Origin: Theropithecus gelada
Taxonomy: Eukaryota > Chordata > Mammalia > Primates > Cercopithecidae
Direction of reading: 5' to 3'
DNA: 64,000 bases
NCBI RefSeq assembly: GCF_003255815.1
Contig: NC_037668.1
Coordinates: 61,591,500 to 61,655,499, forward strand
Shown: piece by piece, positions 52,280 to 63,938 of the stretch
How the letters are laid out: every line of letters begins with the position of its first letter
Numbering within the stretch: position 1 is the stretch's first letter
The notes under the pieces: generated by a model
What the model saw: only the letters and a program-made list of their open reading frames with translations
Databases searched by the model: none
What the model was told of the DNA's origin: nothing
Program-made: the position numbers and the translations under genes

Positions 52280-52790
52280 CCTTAGTAACGGCATTATTAT
52301 TCTCCTCTTTCTGCGTCTGGTCTGATTAATCTAATTTGCACATGTGAATGAGAAGCTGCTCTGATCCATTTAATATGTTGGGACCGCATCCCAGCTTATT
52401 TGCATGGTGGGCCTGGCCAACAGAGGTAGCTCCTGTTCCCTGTCGTCCTCCCCTCTCTCAGGCCCGCCCTCCCACCAGGCAAATTCTTGCTGAGCAGGCA
52501 AATGGTGATCCATGCTGTTGCTTTTAGGTCTTAAAACCCATTAGGAGTGTATTAGCAGACGTGCTGAGAGCTCATTTGAGTAATAAAGATCTTTTTTGTG
52601 TGTGCAGCTAATAAAACAGAATAAAGAAAAGAGAGAAAGAGAGAATTGGAGGGGGAGAAAGAAGGAGGCCATCTTCCAGCCACGGTTAGCTAGGATGAAA
52701 TGCGAGGCTCTGTCTGCACAATTATTGGAACTGGACTCCTTTGCTTCAGTGATGTGACTAGTGATGGGAGAAAAATGTAGTGGCAATCTA
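52280..52790. other. Unique AT-rich block, candidate conserved element
   Basis: No repeat recognised. Homeodomain-like words cluster ('tctgattaatctaatttgca', 'cagctaataaaacag', 'cacaattattgg'), plus an octamer-like 'cttatttgcatggt' and 'gcaggcaaatggtg'. 52605-52670 is AGAGAA-rich. The texture is that of conserved non-coding DNA. Confidence 0.4.
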
Positions 52791-52899
52791 AGGAATGCCT
52801 TCTTTTCTCGAAGCCTCTGTCATCAGGCTGCAGTCCAGCAAGCTAGGATGGGTACCTCCTCTGCCCCTGAGGTACAGAACGAGGACCCTGTCGTGATTT

Positions 52900-53335
52900 A
52901 AAAAATTTGTTCCCTTTATAATTCATGCTGAAATTTAATCCCCAATGTGGCAGTATTGAGAGGTGGGGCCTTGAAGAGGCGATTAGGTCATGAGGCTCTG
53001 TCCTCATAAATGGATTAATCCCTTCATGGATTAATGGGCTAATGGGTTAATGGATTAATAGGCAAGCATGGGAAAGGAACTGGTGGCTCTATAAGAAAAT
53101 GAAGAGAGGCCTCAGCTGGTACATCAGAATGCTCAGCACTCTTGCTGTGTGCTGCATGGTGCCCTGCACCTCCTCTGGACTCTGCAGAGTCTCCACCAGC
53201 AAAAAGGCCCTCATCAGATGTGGCCCCTAGTCCTTGGACTTCTCAGCCTCCATCACTCAGCCTCCATTCCTTTTTAAATAAATTTCCCAGTTTCAGGTAC
53301 TCTGTTATAAACAACAGAAAACAGACTAAGATCTC
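52900..53335 (+). mobile_element. MaLR LTR (MST/MLT1-like)
   Basis: 'tttaatccccaatgtggcag', 'gaggtggggccttgaagagg', 'cgattaggtcatgaggctct', 'ccttggacttctcagcctcc', 'aataaatttcccag', ending 'aacagaaaacagactaag'. The centre holds four 8-bp GGATTAAT-type units (53028-53059). Confidence 0.9.
53028..53059 (+). repeat. GGATTAAT x4 tandem units in LTR
   Basis: Units: GGATTAAT, GGGCTAAT, GGGTTAAT, GGATTAAT. A further GGATTAAT lies just upstream at 53012. GGATTA is the complement of the TAATCC core bound by OTX/CRX/PITX-type homeodomains. Confidence 0.9.
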
Positions 53336-54277
53336 CAGCTCATGTACATGCAAAATGACTAGTCTGTAGTAGGGTCAGTTGTGGCTACAGGCCCAGAGAA
53401 CAGTCACCTTGTCCAGGTGTCCTTCTGCCTGCCCAGCTTCGTTAACTTTGCTGCTATTCTCATGCAAGGCTGCTCAGACTGCAGCCTGCGGATCTGTAGA
53501 CTCCCAGCCTGGCAGCCCTCAGATCCAGTTCTCTGCTTCTCCCTATGGCAGCCTCAGCTGGCACAGGTAAAAGAGCCTGGTGCTGTGTCTGGCACATGGA
53601 GGACCAGCTACATAATCACCATCTAGTATACAATGAAAAGGCAGGGACCCTGCTTCAAATATGATCATTAATTTCAAGAGGTCAACAGAAGAGCATTAAA
53701 CCAAGCTCAGGGTTCTTCCCTAAGCAGGCCCTGTTTGACTGCATAGGTCAGATGCCTATGAAGCTGGCTCTGGCTACCTGTTAGATACTTAATTATCTGT
53801 AGTTGATGTGTGAATGCCCCCAAAGAGTTGATCCTCAACTTAGGAAGTCCAAATATCTGGGTTGCATAAACAGCCCAGGCTCCTGGATTCTGTCCTTAAT
53901 AAGGACATTGAAGAAGAGGCTTCGGAAGGCCCTTCCCAGGCATGGCCAGCCTCTCTAATGCCTCCCTCTGGTTTGAGTGGCCCCAGATGTTCCACGTTCC
54001 CCTAATAGCCCATTAAGGCCCCATAAGCCAAGACTTATCTAAGTCCTTTTGTGTGAATCCAGGAGAAAAGCTGCACAGAAATCCTCTTACAGTTAATCCC
54101 TTTGAGAACAGGGGCTAAATCTACAAGACTGCAAAGCCAGAGGAGGAGGCAATAAAATTAGAGAGGACGGGCCTTGGGAAGGGTCTTGCCTGAGATGAAC
54201 AGAGAGGCAGGGCTGTGGCAGGCTGGACAGCTCTGAAATGGGCGTGTCAAGGTTGAGCTTGCATCCAGGTCTATGCC
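53336..54277. other. Unclassified unique sequence
   Basis: No repeat or gene recognised over about 940 bp. Confidence 0.4.
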
Positions 54278-54289
54278 AACTAGATTCTT

Positions 54290-54607
54290 TCTAAAAATTT
54301 TAAAAAAAAAAAATTGTTTTGAGATAGGGTCTCATTCTGCCACCCAGGCTGAAGTGTGGTAGTGAGATCATAGCTCACTCACTGCAGCCTTTAACTCCTG
54401 GGCTTAAGGGATCCTCTTGCTTCAGCCTCTTGAGTAGTTGGGACCACATGTGTGCACCACCTCACCCAGCTAATTTTTTTTTTTTTTAAGAGAAAGGGTC
54501 TCGTTATGTTGTCCAGTCTGGCCTCAAACTCCTGGACCCAAGTGATCATCTTGCCTCAGTTATTCAAAGTGCTAGGTTACAGATGTAAGCTGCCATCCCT
54601 AACCAGA
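54290..54607 (-). mobile_element. AluJ, antisense
   Basis: 'gttttgagatagggtctcat', 'tctgccacccaggctgaagt', 'aactcctgggcttaagggat', a T15 linker, 'tatgttgtccagtctggcct'. Perfect 12-bp target duplication 'aactagattctt' at 54278-54289 and 54608-54619. Confidence 0.96.
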
Positions 54608-54619
54608 AACTAGATTCTT

Positions 54620-54690
54620 GGCCCTGAGCAAACCCTTGAACCTCTCTAAGACTTTCCCCCAGTTCTTTAAACTATGATGAGGATAACTGG
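54620..54690 (+). mobile_element. MIR fragment
   Basis: 'ttgaacctctctaagacttt' followed by 'ctttaaactatgatgaggat' fits a diverged MIR. The preceding Alu may have landed within it. Confidence 0.5.
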
Positions 54691-54899
54691 ACAATACCCA
54701 AGGATATTCATCATAGCCTTGTTTATACTCAAAAACAAAAAAGACGAAGAAGAAAAGGAAACAGCATTAATGTCCTTCAAGAGAGAATTTTAGTAAATGT
54801 TACTATATTTGCATAGTGGAATTCTGTATAACCATTAAACAACATTGATAAGGGAGATTTCTTTATAAAGATGTCCAGTGAAGGCATTTACATTTTTTA
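54691..54899 (+). mobile_element. Old L1-like fragment
   Basis: 'ggatattcatcatagccttg', 'cattaatgtccttcaagaga', 'ggaattctgtataaccatta' resemble the L1 ORF2 tail of an old L1 (L1ME/HAL1 grade). Confidence 0.7.
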
Positions 54900-56860
54900 A
54901 TCTCTCTTGAAATTCACTGACAACAACAAAAATATAGAGAAACTGTATCTTCAGTGAAACAAGGAAATTGGTCCTGACCACAAACCATTAGGCACGTTTG
55001 CCAAATACTGAGAAACGTGAACCTAAACAAGAAGTGTTGACAGTCTACACAGAAATCCTCAGACCTTCAGCGAAATTTTCTTAAAACAAAGTATCTCAGC
55101 CCTCAAAAGGACTTCAATAAACTTTTCGATGAAAGTGACAAGATGTGGGAATGTGGACCAGCCATGGGAGTGTCCAGCAGAAACCTCTTCAGCACTTCAA
55201 GCAGGAAGGAATGTGAGGAGGCTGAAGGAGAGACTATGTGCCTTTCCACCTGAATGACGGATGGCCCTGCCTCTGTCCTAGGCAGTCTGAAGAGTAAGGC
55301 GTGGACAAATGAGGTGTCCATCCCCAGACCACCACACACAGCAGCTTTGGCACAGAGCAAAGAGAAATGCCGGATTTGGTGAGAGAGAGGACAAATGGAC
55401 CGACCACAAAACCTTACCGGCAATGTGGAACCACTCAGTTCATAATCCCTTTTCCCAGGCCCCAGAGTTCTGCACACTATTCTTTGGCAAATATTTGGTC
55501 CAACTCCAAAAAAGACAGAGATAATTAGTAGGGAACTAACCACAGAAGTGTCAGTAGAAATTACAAAATAAACAAACAAAACAAGAAAGAAATGAATAAA
55601 GTAAAAGGCTACGGAAAACATAGACCTCAGAGGGAATTGTCAAAGGAAGCAAGATAAATTCAGAAAACCATTGTTATCTAATCTCAAAGAAATTACAGAG
55701 TTTTAAAAAAGGAATTCAAAGAAGAGTTTCAAGGACCTAAAAGAAAAATTATAAGATAAGCAAAAACCATGAAAGATGAGCTCGGAAAGAAAAAGGAGTA
55801 CCATACTGAAAACAGCTAAAACAGGAAGAGAAGAGGGAGGAAGTAGAAGGGGAGGTGGAGGAGGAAACGGAGTAGAAAGAGGAGGAGGAAGGAGGGGAGA
55901 AGGAGAAAGGGGAAGGAGGAAGAAGGCGAGGAGGGAAGAGAGGATCGAGGGGAGGAGGAGGAAGAAGAGGAAGAGGAGGGAGAGAAAAGAGGAGGAAAAG
56001 GAGGAGGAGGAATGAATTAAATGTATCTGAAAACCCAACTCAGGAACTTGGCAAACAAGCTTGAGAAAATTAAATAAATACATGGAAAAGATCAAATATA
56101 TAAACATGATTATAGGGAAGATTATAGATAGGGAATATCGACAAAAGAAATTCAATGTATCCATAGAGAAAAACATACAAAGATATAATGGACAAAAACA
56201 TCCCCGAAATAGTGAAAGTTGAATTTCAAAATCAAAAGAGCACATGAGGTCTCCAAAAATTTTATGTATAGCAATCACCTTCAAGATGTATTCTGGTGAA
56301 GCTACTACATTTCAAGGGAAAAGAATGAATCATATGGACATCTAGGCAGGAACACCAAGCTAAACGAGAGAGAAATAAGTCTAGTTGGCTTCCAGCTTCC
56401 AGTCAAGCCATTCAAGCTCCAAGGAGAATTGCAGCTTAAGAGGTGTATACTCATTGAAGTTGTCATTTACCTATTTAGACAACAGGTGGACATTCACGAG
56501 TATGAATTCGGGGATACAACACCCATGAACCTTCCTTGTAAAAAGTATTTGACAGTGGACTCTGGCAAATGAAGAAATCAATCAAAATACAACACTTCGG
56601 AATGTAAAATGTATGGCAAGAAAATTGGTGGTGAATGTTAAATCCTATTAAATATGGAACTAAGATTACACAACCCTGAGGATTGTACAGAACAGAATAT
56701 AAATGTTATAGATCTTGCCAAATTAAAAAAAGATATATACCAGGAAAGGAAGTTTATGGAAATAAGAACAAATATACATGCGCCAACCTCTTCATCTTCA
56801 GTGCAGGGGTGGTTAATAAATGCTGCAAAAATAATAATTAAAAAAGGATAATAATGACTG
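54900..56860 (+). mobile_element. HAL1/L1-like ancient LINE, about 2 kb
   Basis: Long A-rich LINE sequence with decayed ORF1-like phrases ('ggaattcaaagaagagtttc', 'aggaacttggcaaacaagct'), then 'aacatccccgaaatagtgaa' and 'gaagctactacatttcaagg' and a terminal region 'ggtggtgaatgttaaatcct'. The order fits HAL1 (a half-L1 with only ORF1) better than full L1. All frames are broken. A polypurine tract (55819-56012) is inserted or expanded within it. Confidence 0.55.
55819..56012. repeat. Polypurine (GGA/GAA) tract, about 195 bp
   Basis: Almost uninterrupted G/A on + ('aggaggaaggaggggagaag'). It breaks a LINE. It creates a 193-codon minus frame (55703-56284) rich in Ser, Leu and Pro, which is an artefact. 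Confidence 0.95.
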
Positions 56861-57314
56861 CAACTTCTTAACGTGCTATTTGAACTTTCTTCTTAGCTTC
56901 AGAGGCATATTTGAGGAGCTAACGTCTAATGATCTGGAGTTTAATGATTCCTTCAACCTTTCCTTGTTTTTTTTTTCATCTGTCGAATTTAAGTAAAATT
57001 TTCAAAAGTAAAAATGAAATGGAGAGTATGTAGCAATCTCATTTTGTTTTTTTGAAAATTTTTTCTTTCCAGCATTAGCATTAGTTTGTTATCTCTCCAG
57101 ATAGCTAGACGTCAAGGGTGATGCCCTGAAAACCTGGACAATGCTCTACTTCTGGAATGTTGAAATGCGAGTGATTATAAAATGTCTCATATTTATATTC
57201 TTACTGTATTGTTTGAATGCTTATAACAGACATGGGTCATGTTAAAAGACTAAATCATAACTCCTGTTTACAAGCTGATGAGGTGGCTTCTACCAAGATG
57301 CCTTGTCTGGTGGT
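56861..57314. other. Unclassified AT-rich sequence
   Basis: No repeat recognised. T-rich runs near 56965 and 57040. Confidence 0.4.
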
Positions 57315-57515
57315 AGTGGCAGGGCCTGGTTCTAAAGTTCTGGGTTCAACACTCCCCCAGACTATTACTCTCCTGGTGCCTCAGTTTCTCACCTGTAAAA
57401 TGGGCACATAATAGTTAATAACAACTACCTCCGAGGATAGTTGTGGGGAATAAACAACATAATTATTGTGAGGGGTTGGGGCAACTGAAGTGCTTAATCA
57501 ATGTTAATATTCAGG
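57315..57515 (+). mobile_element. MIR SINE, sense
   Basis: 'aaagttctgggttcaacact', 'ggtgcctcagtttctcacct', 'gtaaaatgggcacataatag', 'gtgcttaatcaatgttaata'. Confidence 0.93.
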
Positions 57516-57900
57516 GTGGCCACAAAGGCTTGTGGCATGCTAATTAGAAGTGATTTGTACGCTGCCTCCTATTTGCCACATAAATTTTAAATTTTCCCAT
57601 GTTCTTTGGGGAGCCATTGCTGATTGTTGTCAGGCTGAGCTGTTATTAAACAAATAATTAACAAAAGGCCTAAGCCCACACATGGGGATTTAGTGGCCAC
57701 TCTGAATTGTTGTATAAGCATTGCCACATAAATATACTCTTGCTACATCTGTTAATGGAAAAGATAAAATTAAAAAAAAAATTAAAGTGGTTTGCAACAG
57801 TATTTGTAATTAAATGGCAATAGGTAATGGGCCCAAGTTTTGTAAAATGAGCCCCGGGTCTGCAGTAGGCCGGGTGAGGAAGCTGAAAGCAGGTACAGCT
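57516..57900. other. Unique AT-rich block, candidate conserved element
   Basis: No repeat recognised. Homeodomain-like words 'gcatgctaattagaagtgat', 'acaaataattaacaaaagg', 'gtaattaaatggcaatagg' occur within 300 bp. The texture is like conserved developmental enhancers. Confidence 0.4.
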
Positions 57901-58424
57901 GTAGGGAGTGGTCAAAGTGGGTCAGCCTCCTTCATTGGATAGCAACCGACTTGCATAAACAGTACCTCTGGGGGCTTTGCCCTGAACCAGTAGAGAAGGC
58001 CAGGCAAGGCCTAAGTGAGCTCCAAGGGGACTCTCCTGCCTCTTCACACCAACTCCCCGCTTCCTTCTCCAACTCCCATTCCCTGCCCTCCCTCCCGTCC
58101 ATGCCCAAGTCCCAGGTACTTAGGAGCTGGAGGAGTATTATCCCAAAAGCAGTGCTGAAATCTGTGGGAATTACATCTCCTCCTTCCCCTTGAGGTCTTA
58201 ACAGTGGAATTGGATTAATCTCTGAGAACAAGTGCTCTTGTTTCTTAGTGGAAAAACAGAGAAGCTTTTGATTTCCATGAGATAAGATCCCTCTGTGGTA
58301 ACATAGTTCTGCGCCTTTCTGTCATTGCTTTTTACAACGTGACTAATAAATAATCCCCATTACACAAGCACAGCCTGCATCCATCATGCCCAGACTGCAG
58401 GCGCTGAGGGATGATCCCTAATGG
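57901..58424. other. Unclassified unique sequence
   Basis: No repeat or gene recognised. Confidence 0.4.
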
Positions 58425-58510
58425 GTAATAATAATAGCTACCATTTATTGATTGGGCGCCGGGTGCCAGGCACTGGGCTAAGCATTCCCATGCATTATCT
58501 TCACAGGAGG
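58425..58510 (-). mobile_element. MIR SINE fragment, antisense
   Basis: 'aataatagctaccatttatt', 'gccaggcactgggctaagca', 'tgcattatcttcac'. Confidence 0.88.
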
Positions 58511-58839
58511 ATGCAGTCTCTCTCTGGCTTCTTCCTTCTTTGCCGGCATGGATTAGGCTGCTCTAAGCCTCTCTGGCTGTTTTGCTTCTTCTCATATCCC
58601 CTTGGTGGGGACATGTCCAGAGGCAGCCAACACCCTGGAGGGACTCTACTGCACCATCCAGGCACCACACCCTGCCTCTTCCTTTCCTTGTCCTCTGTCA
58701 CTCCAATGGTCTAGTCTAGACCGGCCTTTCCTCAAACAGAAGTGGTAAGAGTCAAGTCTCAGAATGAGCTTTAGATGGAAGAAGTCTTGGTCCAAGGCCT
58801 TTCAGGCTGATCCAAGAGTGGACAGCTATTGCTTTTATT
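58511..58839. other. Unclassified unique sequence
   Basis: No repeat or gene recognised. Confidence 0.4.
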
Positions 58840-59285
58840 TGTCTAGCATTTCTCTTCCCATTGGAGAACCGCCCTGCCCCCATTCCATGTGGCTCTGTGC
58901 AGACTCTCAATCAAATCACAATGCCTACCTGCCCTCTAGCCCCAGGAGACCAGCCAATATGACATCCCATCCCTCAGTCCGCTGGGATTTCTCTTGAGGT
59001 GAGGCACATAACCTGAGCATGACCAATAACAGTTCTTCCATGACTTTAGATCTGCGGATGTCAGGGGAAATATAATCTCTCTCTTTCTCTAGGATCATGT
59101 GAATCCAAAGCTCCCAGAAGCCCTCTTGTTGCCACGTAAAAGAGATAAAGCAGGACTGAGAGATGAATGAGGTCCCAGTGACACTGGATCCAGCTGTTCC
59201 TGAGGCCACACCCACCACCTTGTGGATTTCCCTGGAACTTAAGCCAATAGATTTCCTTTCATGTTACAATTTGAGTAGGCCTTCT
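58840..59285 (+). mobile_element. Interspersed repeat remnant, family name uncertain
   Basis: 'cctgagcatgaccaataaca', 'tgttgccacgtaaaagagat', 'gtgacactggatccagctgt', 'tcctgaggccacacccacca', 'aacttaagccaatagatttc' occur in the order of a common human interspersed repeat ending 'gagccaataaattccctt'. I cannot name the family with certainty. Confidence 0.6.
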
Positions 59286-61479
59286 CTAGTACACAAAAAT
59301 CATGGAAGTAGGGTAAAGACATTCTCATTGGAATCTAGCCAGCTTGCTAGAGCATTTGGAGCCACAACTTTATCTAGTAATCAAGGGCTTTTTTTTTTTT
59401 TTTTTGTCAGTGCCATTCTTTGTACATATACTATATTTTCTTGATTCAAGCACGACATCAATAATGACATGTGCTGTCAATTTAATTAGGGCTTTTTGGG
59501 AAAAAGAGAGAAAGAAAAACACAGCACAAACTGCATTTGTTGATAGTAAGATGTATTTTGATTTCCAAAAGATTAAACTATTGATTAGGGTGTAGGAGGG
59601 GAGGGAGTACATCTCGGAATTGAGGATGTATGAAATCTCCCTGGGGGGCTTTTTAGAAAGAGATGGCCTGAGGTAGGGTTCAAGTATTCCTATGGCCTGG
59701 TCAAATAGCATCTTAATTCCACCGAATCTATTATTTCCAACTCTCTCCTACGTCTAGGAGCTTGATGTTGTTCTGAGAGTGTTCCCCATCCGGTTCTGGA
59801 CTTGCCAGTTCTCACTCTCTCTCCTTCTTCCCCAGCAATTACCTCTCCTCCATCCTTTCTGGGCTGGGCTGAGCCCTGACCTGTTGGTCATTTGTCAATT
59901 ACCCCTGAAGACAATGGGCATGGATGCTTCAGCAGCTATATAATCCCCCACCACTTTCCATCAATGGCTCTTCATGCTGAAAGGGAAACCCATGAACAGA
60001 GTTCCCATTTAAAGAAAGTGATCTCTCAATAGGAAAGCTAATCAGATCTGAGAGACAGAAATCTTCCCAGAGTAATAGAAAGTGCCCAGACCAAAGCACA
60101 TTCAGCTAGGGAGACCCTCTCTGCCTTGGCCAAGAGACAGAGGGGGAGTGAGAGATCTACTTCCTGGGCAATGACAGGTCATGTGCTCATTTCTGGCTTA
60201 GGCATTTTATAGGGCCATCTCTGATAGTGAAAATACAGACAGTGCTTAGGCCACAGGAAAGGATTAGGTGTGGGGAGAAAAGAGAACTTTTAAATGCTCC
60301 TCATATCTCACTTGCCAGGAATCCTCCACTTCCCCTTTGGTAGAACCAATCTGTGATATATTTATGATTAGGTATAACCCATGTGGCTACTGTAGGCTCT
60401 ACCATGCCCAGGCCTTGAATTTGGTCCTGACTAGGGCAAGGACATTATTAGAAGGTGGAGTCCAAATTAGCCATGTGGCCACAGGCCAAATACTATGAGT
60501 CAAGAGGAACCCATCAAGCTTGAACCTTCCTTGCACTCACCGGTTTGGTCTAGTGTCTATGACTGAGTTTCTGCCTCAGTTTCCTTGACTCATGCTATAG
60601 CTCTCCTAGCACTGGAAGCTTGTCAGATTCTGGTCACCAAGGTTTGGGACTCTGCTGAGCTCAAGAGTCTTTCTTCCATGGATGGCTTCTACTCCTCTGA
60701 TACCTCAGATTTGTATTCTAGCAGAGCCTATGCAGCCCACTTCCCAGGGATAAGCATCAATCATGCATACTGTCATGATGCTGTCCTCTCTGCCATCCAG
60801 CAATATGCTCTGTGATGCTTGAGGTCAGAAATGACACAAATAGCATATGTGCCACTATTTTGCTCATCCACCCCCATGCAGACATCACTAACTGATCTCT
60901 GCCCTCTTCTCACTGAATCTAGATGTGGCCTCAACACATGGTTCCTGTCAACCACAACCAATTGACTGATAGTGGCAATACAAGATAAAGTCCATTTGCC
61001 CTCACTACCATATCCTTCTAACAGTATACACTTGGCCCTCTGTTCCTTAGAACTCCAACCCATCTTGGTTCATCACTCACTCCATCCTGAATCGCAGCCA
61101 AATACAAAGCCAAGGTGCCTCAGTCTAGAGAACCTTTGAGACAGTCCTCCCAGACCTCACCAGAGTCCCTTAGTCCTTAACTCAGAGGTTAATATCTTGC
61201 CTGGAGGATGGGGATGCTGCATGTTACACCTGGAGAATTCTGTGGCCCCAAGACCCCACCTACACCTGCTTCTATTATCCCAGGAGCTTCAACTTAGAGC
61301 CACCAATAGACCAACTGTCCTATTCCACCCCAGCCCACCCCAGATCTCATTACCTGACCCTCTCACCACCAGTTCACCTCCACCCTGTTTCCAGAGGAAT
61401 TTTTCTAGAGTATAAATAACAGATAAAGATAGGTGAGTTGCCTGGGTTTCCAGAGCCTCAGAAAGAAATTATTCTAGGG
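59286..61479. other. Unclassified sequence, about 2.2 kb
   Basis: A T17 run lies at 59389-59405. 59406-59600 is AT-rich unique DNA. 60030-61400 has several frames of 70-100 codons (for example + 60268-60498, + 60585-60815, - 60773-61063). None carries a motif I know. It might be a decayed retroviral internal region, but I see no gag, pol or primer-binding signature. Confidence 0.35.
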
Positions 61480-61650
61480 CTTATCAAATGCTTCATTGTT
61501 TTGCAATTGCTGGTTGATGGGTTTGTCTGTCTTACTTAATTGTGAGTTCCTGCAAGTCACCAAAAGACTTAGTCCTGTTTGTCTTCATTTTTTTACCCCC
61601 TAATAACTAGCATGATGCAAGGTGGGATGAATAAGCAAATGAGCCACAGT
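61480..61650 (+). mobile_element. L2 LINE 3' end, diverged
   Basis: 'gtgagttcctgcaagtcacc', 'ttagtcctgtttgtcttcat', 'ggtgggatgaataagcaaat' fit an L2 terminus. Confidence 0.6.
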
Positions 61651-62369
61651 TCATTCTTGGGTACTAGGCTCAGGAAGTTCATGCTCTCTGCCTTCTCATC
61701 TCCTATAAGCCACCAACCATGTCCAGGGTGCAGTCATAACTACCCCAAGGTTCCCCAGGTCCATGAGAGTAAAACCCCCTAAGGAGTATGCAAGTGCTGG
61801 TGAGGAAGGTGAGCATCCCCCAGGGGGTCCACTGCCAGACTCTCTCAGGCATGGAAACTCTGACATGCTCCCATCTAGGCATAAAAAATGTCCTCTCCCA
61901 GAGCAGAATGCTAGCTCACTGCCTCTGGAGATTCTGCATCTAGTCTGTAAAGAGGCATGCCCTGTGAATGACCAGAGCATCCTGGTGCCCAGTTCTGGTG
62001 GAGCCTAAAAAAGGACCTTTATTTAAGTCGAAGTCCAGAATTGCATCTAAGATGATAAGCGAGGACTGGCCTGCCTCGACCTGAAGCTCCCTCTCTCTCT
62101 CCAGGACTCAGACACCCTTGAGCATCACACCTGACCTCAGCCTCATGGAAGTGCCCACTCTGGGGCAAGCATACAGACAGCACTTACTCAGTCCTCTGTG
62201 GATGGGAAGCAGGTCAGAGCCTGGCCATGGAATAAGCTTCTGAGAAACAGGACTCTGCTAAGAGTCCTACAGCTGCTGGGATATGGGCAATCCCTCAAGA
62301 TTGGCCTCCTCTGACCCCTGTTGTTGAGCCATCTGTTACCCATCCAATTTTAAACTAATTGGTTTAAAA
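61651..62369. other. Unclassified unique sequence
   Basis: No repeat or gene recognised. Confidence 0.4.
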
Positions 62370-62850
62370 GTGTTGATATTCAGTGTTGGGGAGGGAGTGA
62401 AGAAATGGGTATGCATTACTGGTAAGAACATAAATCTCTCTGGAAAGCAATTTGAAACCACATACCAAAACTCTTTGAAATGGCCATGCCCTTATAGATT
62501 TATTCTAAGGAAATAATCAGATGCAACCCAATGATTTATCCATAGGAATTTTTCACGACAGCATTATCTGTCATAGGGGAAGAGTAGAAACAATCTAAAT
62601 TTAAACACGGGGGATTGGCTGAATAATTACCGCAATATAAATAGCATAAATATATATATTTTTAATTTTATGCACTAATATGCACATATATGCCTGGAAG
62701 AATAAATTACATATTAATTGTGGTTATATCTAGGGGGTCTGATAACAGTTGATTTTAATTTTCTTCTTTGTGCTCTTGTGAACGTCTCCCATTTTCTTCC
62801 ATGAACATGTAACATAATCTGTAAAAGCAAGACATGTGGTCTTGAAAAAA
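62370..62850 (+). mobile_element. Old L1 (L1ME/HAL1-grade) 3' end
   Basis: 'ctctctggaaagcaatttga', 'ttctaaggaaataatcagat', 'ggggattggctgaataatta', 'tggttatatctagggggtct', 'ttttcttctttgtgctcttg'. This is the sense 3' tail of an ancient L1. Confidence 0.88.
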
Positions 62851-63094
62851 GATGAGCATATCCAAAGCTGGCAGACAAAATGCAGTTTGAGTATAAATTG
62901 TTTGACTCTTTCAAAAAGCCTGGAGATCTCACTTAAACCAACAAATGATTATGCTTGATAGAGTGTGCAAAACCAAATCAGAATTCTGAAATTTGCTGTC
63001 AGTTCTCTGCACTCATCCATCAGGGGCTCCAACTCAAAGTGGGCACAGGTAAAAAATAAAACCACAGACGTGCTCCATACTTTACGTTCACCGC

Positions 63095-63315
63095 CCATCT
63101 CCCCACAGGTTCCCTCATTTCACCTTCCCAAGCACCCTATGAAGAAGGCAGAGCAGGTGTCAGGATTCTGCCTATTTTGATGCAGGAAGAAATGAAGGCC
63201 CTGAAAGGCTAAATGTCTCATTCATACTTGTCCCCCTAGTGAGCAGCATCGCTGGTACTTTAATCTCGGGTTTTCTAACCCCAAATCCCAACTCTTTTAG
63301 TTGTACCATGTTGGT
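63095..63315 (-). mobile_element. MIR SINE, antisense, diverged
   Basis: 'ttccctcatttcaccttccc', 'gcaggaagaaatgaaggccc', 'ctgaaaggctaaatgtctca' follow the MIR complement loosely. Confidence 0.65.
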
Positions 63316-63599
63316 TTTTTTCTCATCCAAAGTACTGTGGATGGGCAGAAGCTTCTGTGAGTCAATACGGAGAACTGCTAGGTCTGAGTACTAATAAAAA
63401 GATGTAGGTTAAGTTAGTAGACTTGTGCCCATCTGAAGGTGGTCTCCAGTGGTCTGCCTCAGGGCTCTATCATGATTCTGTTCTGTTCAACAGAACTAAG
63501 CAGAACAGGTTCAGATTCAAAAACTCTTTCTCATCTAAACACGCAGATGGGCAGCTTCTAAAAAAGTTGAAGCTTGGTAGGAATATAAGTGAAGTCTTG

Positions 63600-63790
63600 C
63601 AATATTCATTTATTCCTTAATATCTTTGTATTTATTTGTGTGGTTGTTTAACATCTCTTCCCCTACTAGGCTGTAAGTTTCATGAGGACAGGGTGTGTGT
63701 TGTTCATGACTATATTCCCAGTGCCTCTCAAATGCTTTGCATACAGTGGGTGCACCATAACTATTTGCTGAATGAATGAATAAACGAATG
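63600..63790 (+). mobile_element. L2 LINE 3' end
   Basis: 'taggctgtaagtttcatgag', 'gacagggtgtgtgttgttca', 'ctatattcccagtgcctctc', 'ttgctgaatgaatgaataaa'. Confidence 0.95.
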
Positions 63791-63900
63791 GTGATTTGGC
63801 ATCTTCACAACCCTTCTCTCTTCAGCCTGTTATGGAGGAAATTGAGGATATTTGGGAATGAGCTCCCTCAGTGTTCTTTGCCTACCCCATCCACCCTCCG

Positions 63901-63938
63901 ACACACACACAACACAACATACAACACAACACACAAAC
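63901..63938. repeat. (ACACA)n-type CA-rich microsatellite
   Basis: 'acacacacacaacacaacat' followed by more ACACAAC units; a short imperfect CA repeat. Confidence 0.92.

Noticed and set aside
55703..56284. Longest open frame (193 codons, minus)
   Set aside because: It is open because of a pyrimidine-only run on that strand; the predicted peptide is Ser/Leu/Pro low complexity inside a LINE.
60030..61400. Possible retroviral internal region
   Set aside because: Several 70-100 codon frames, but no gag, pol or LTR hallmark could be recognised.
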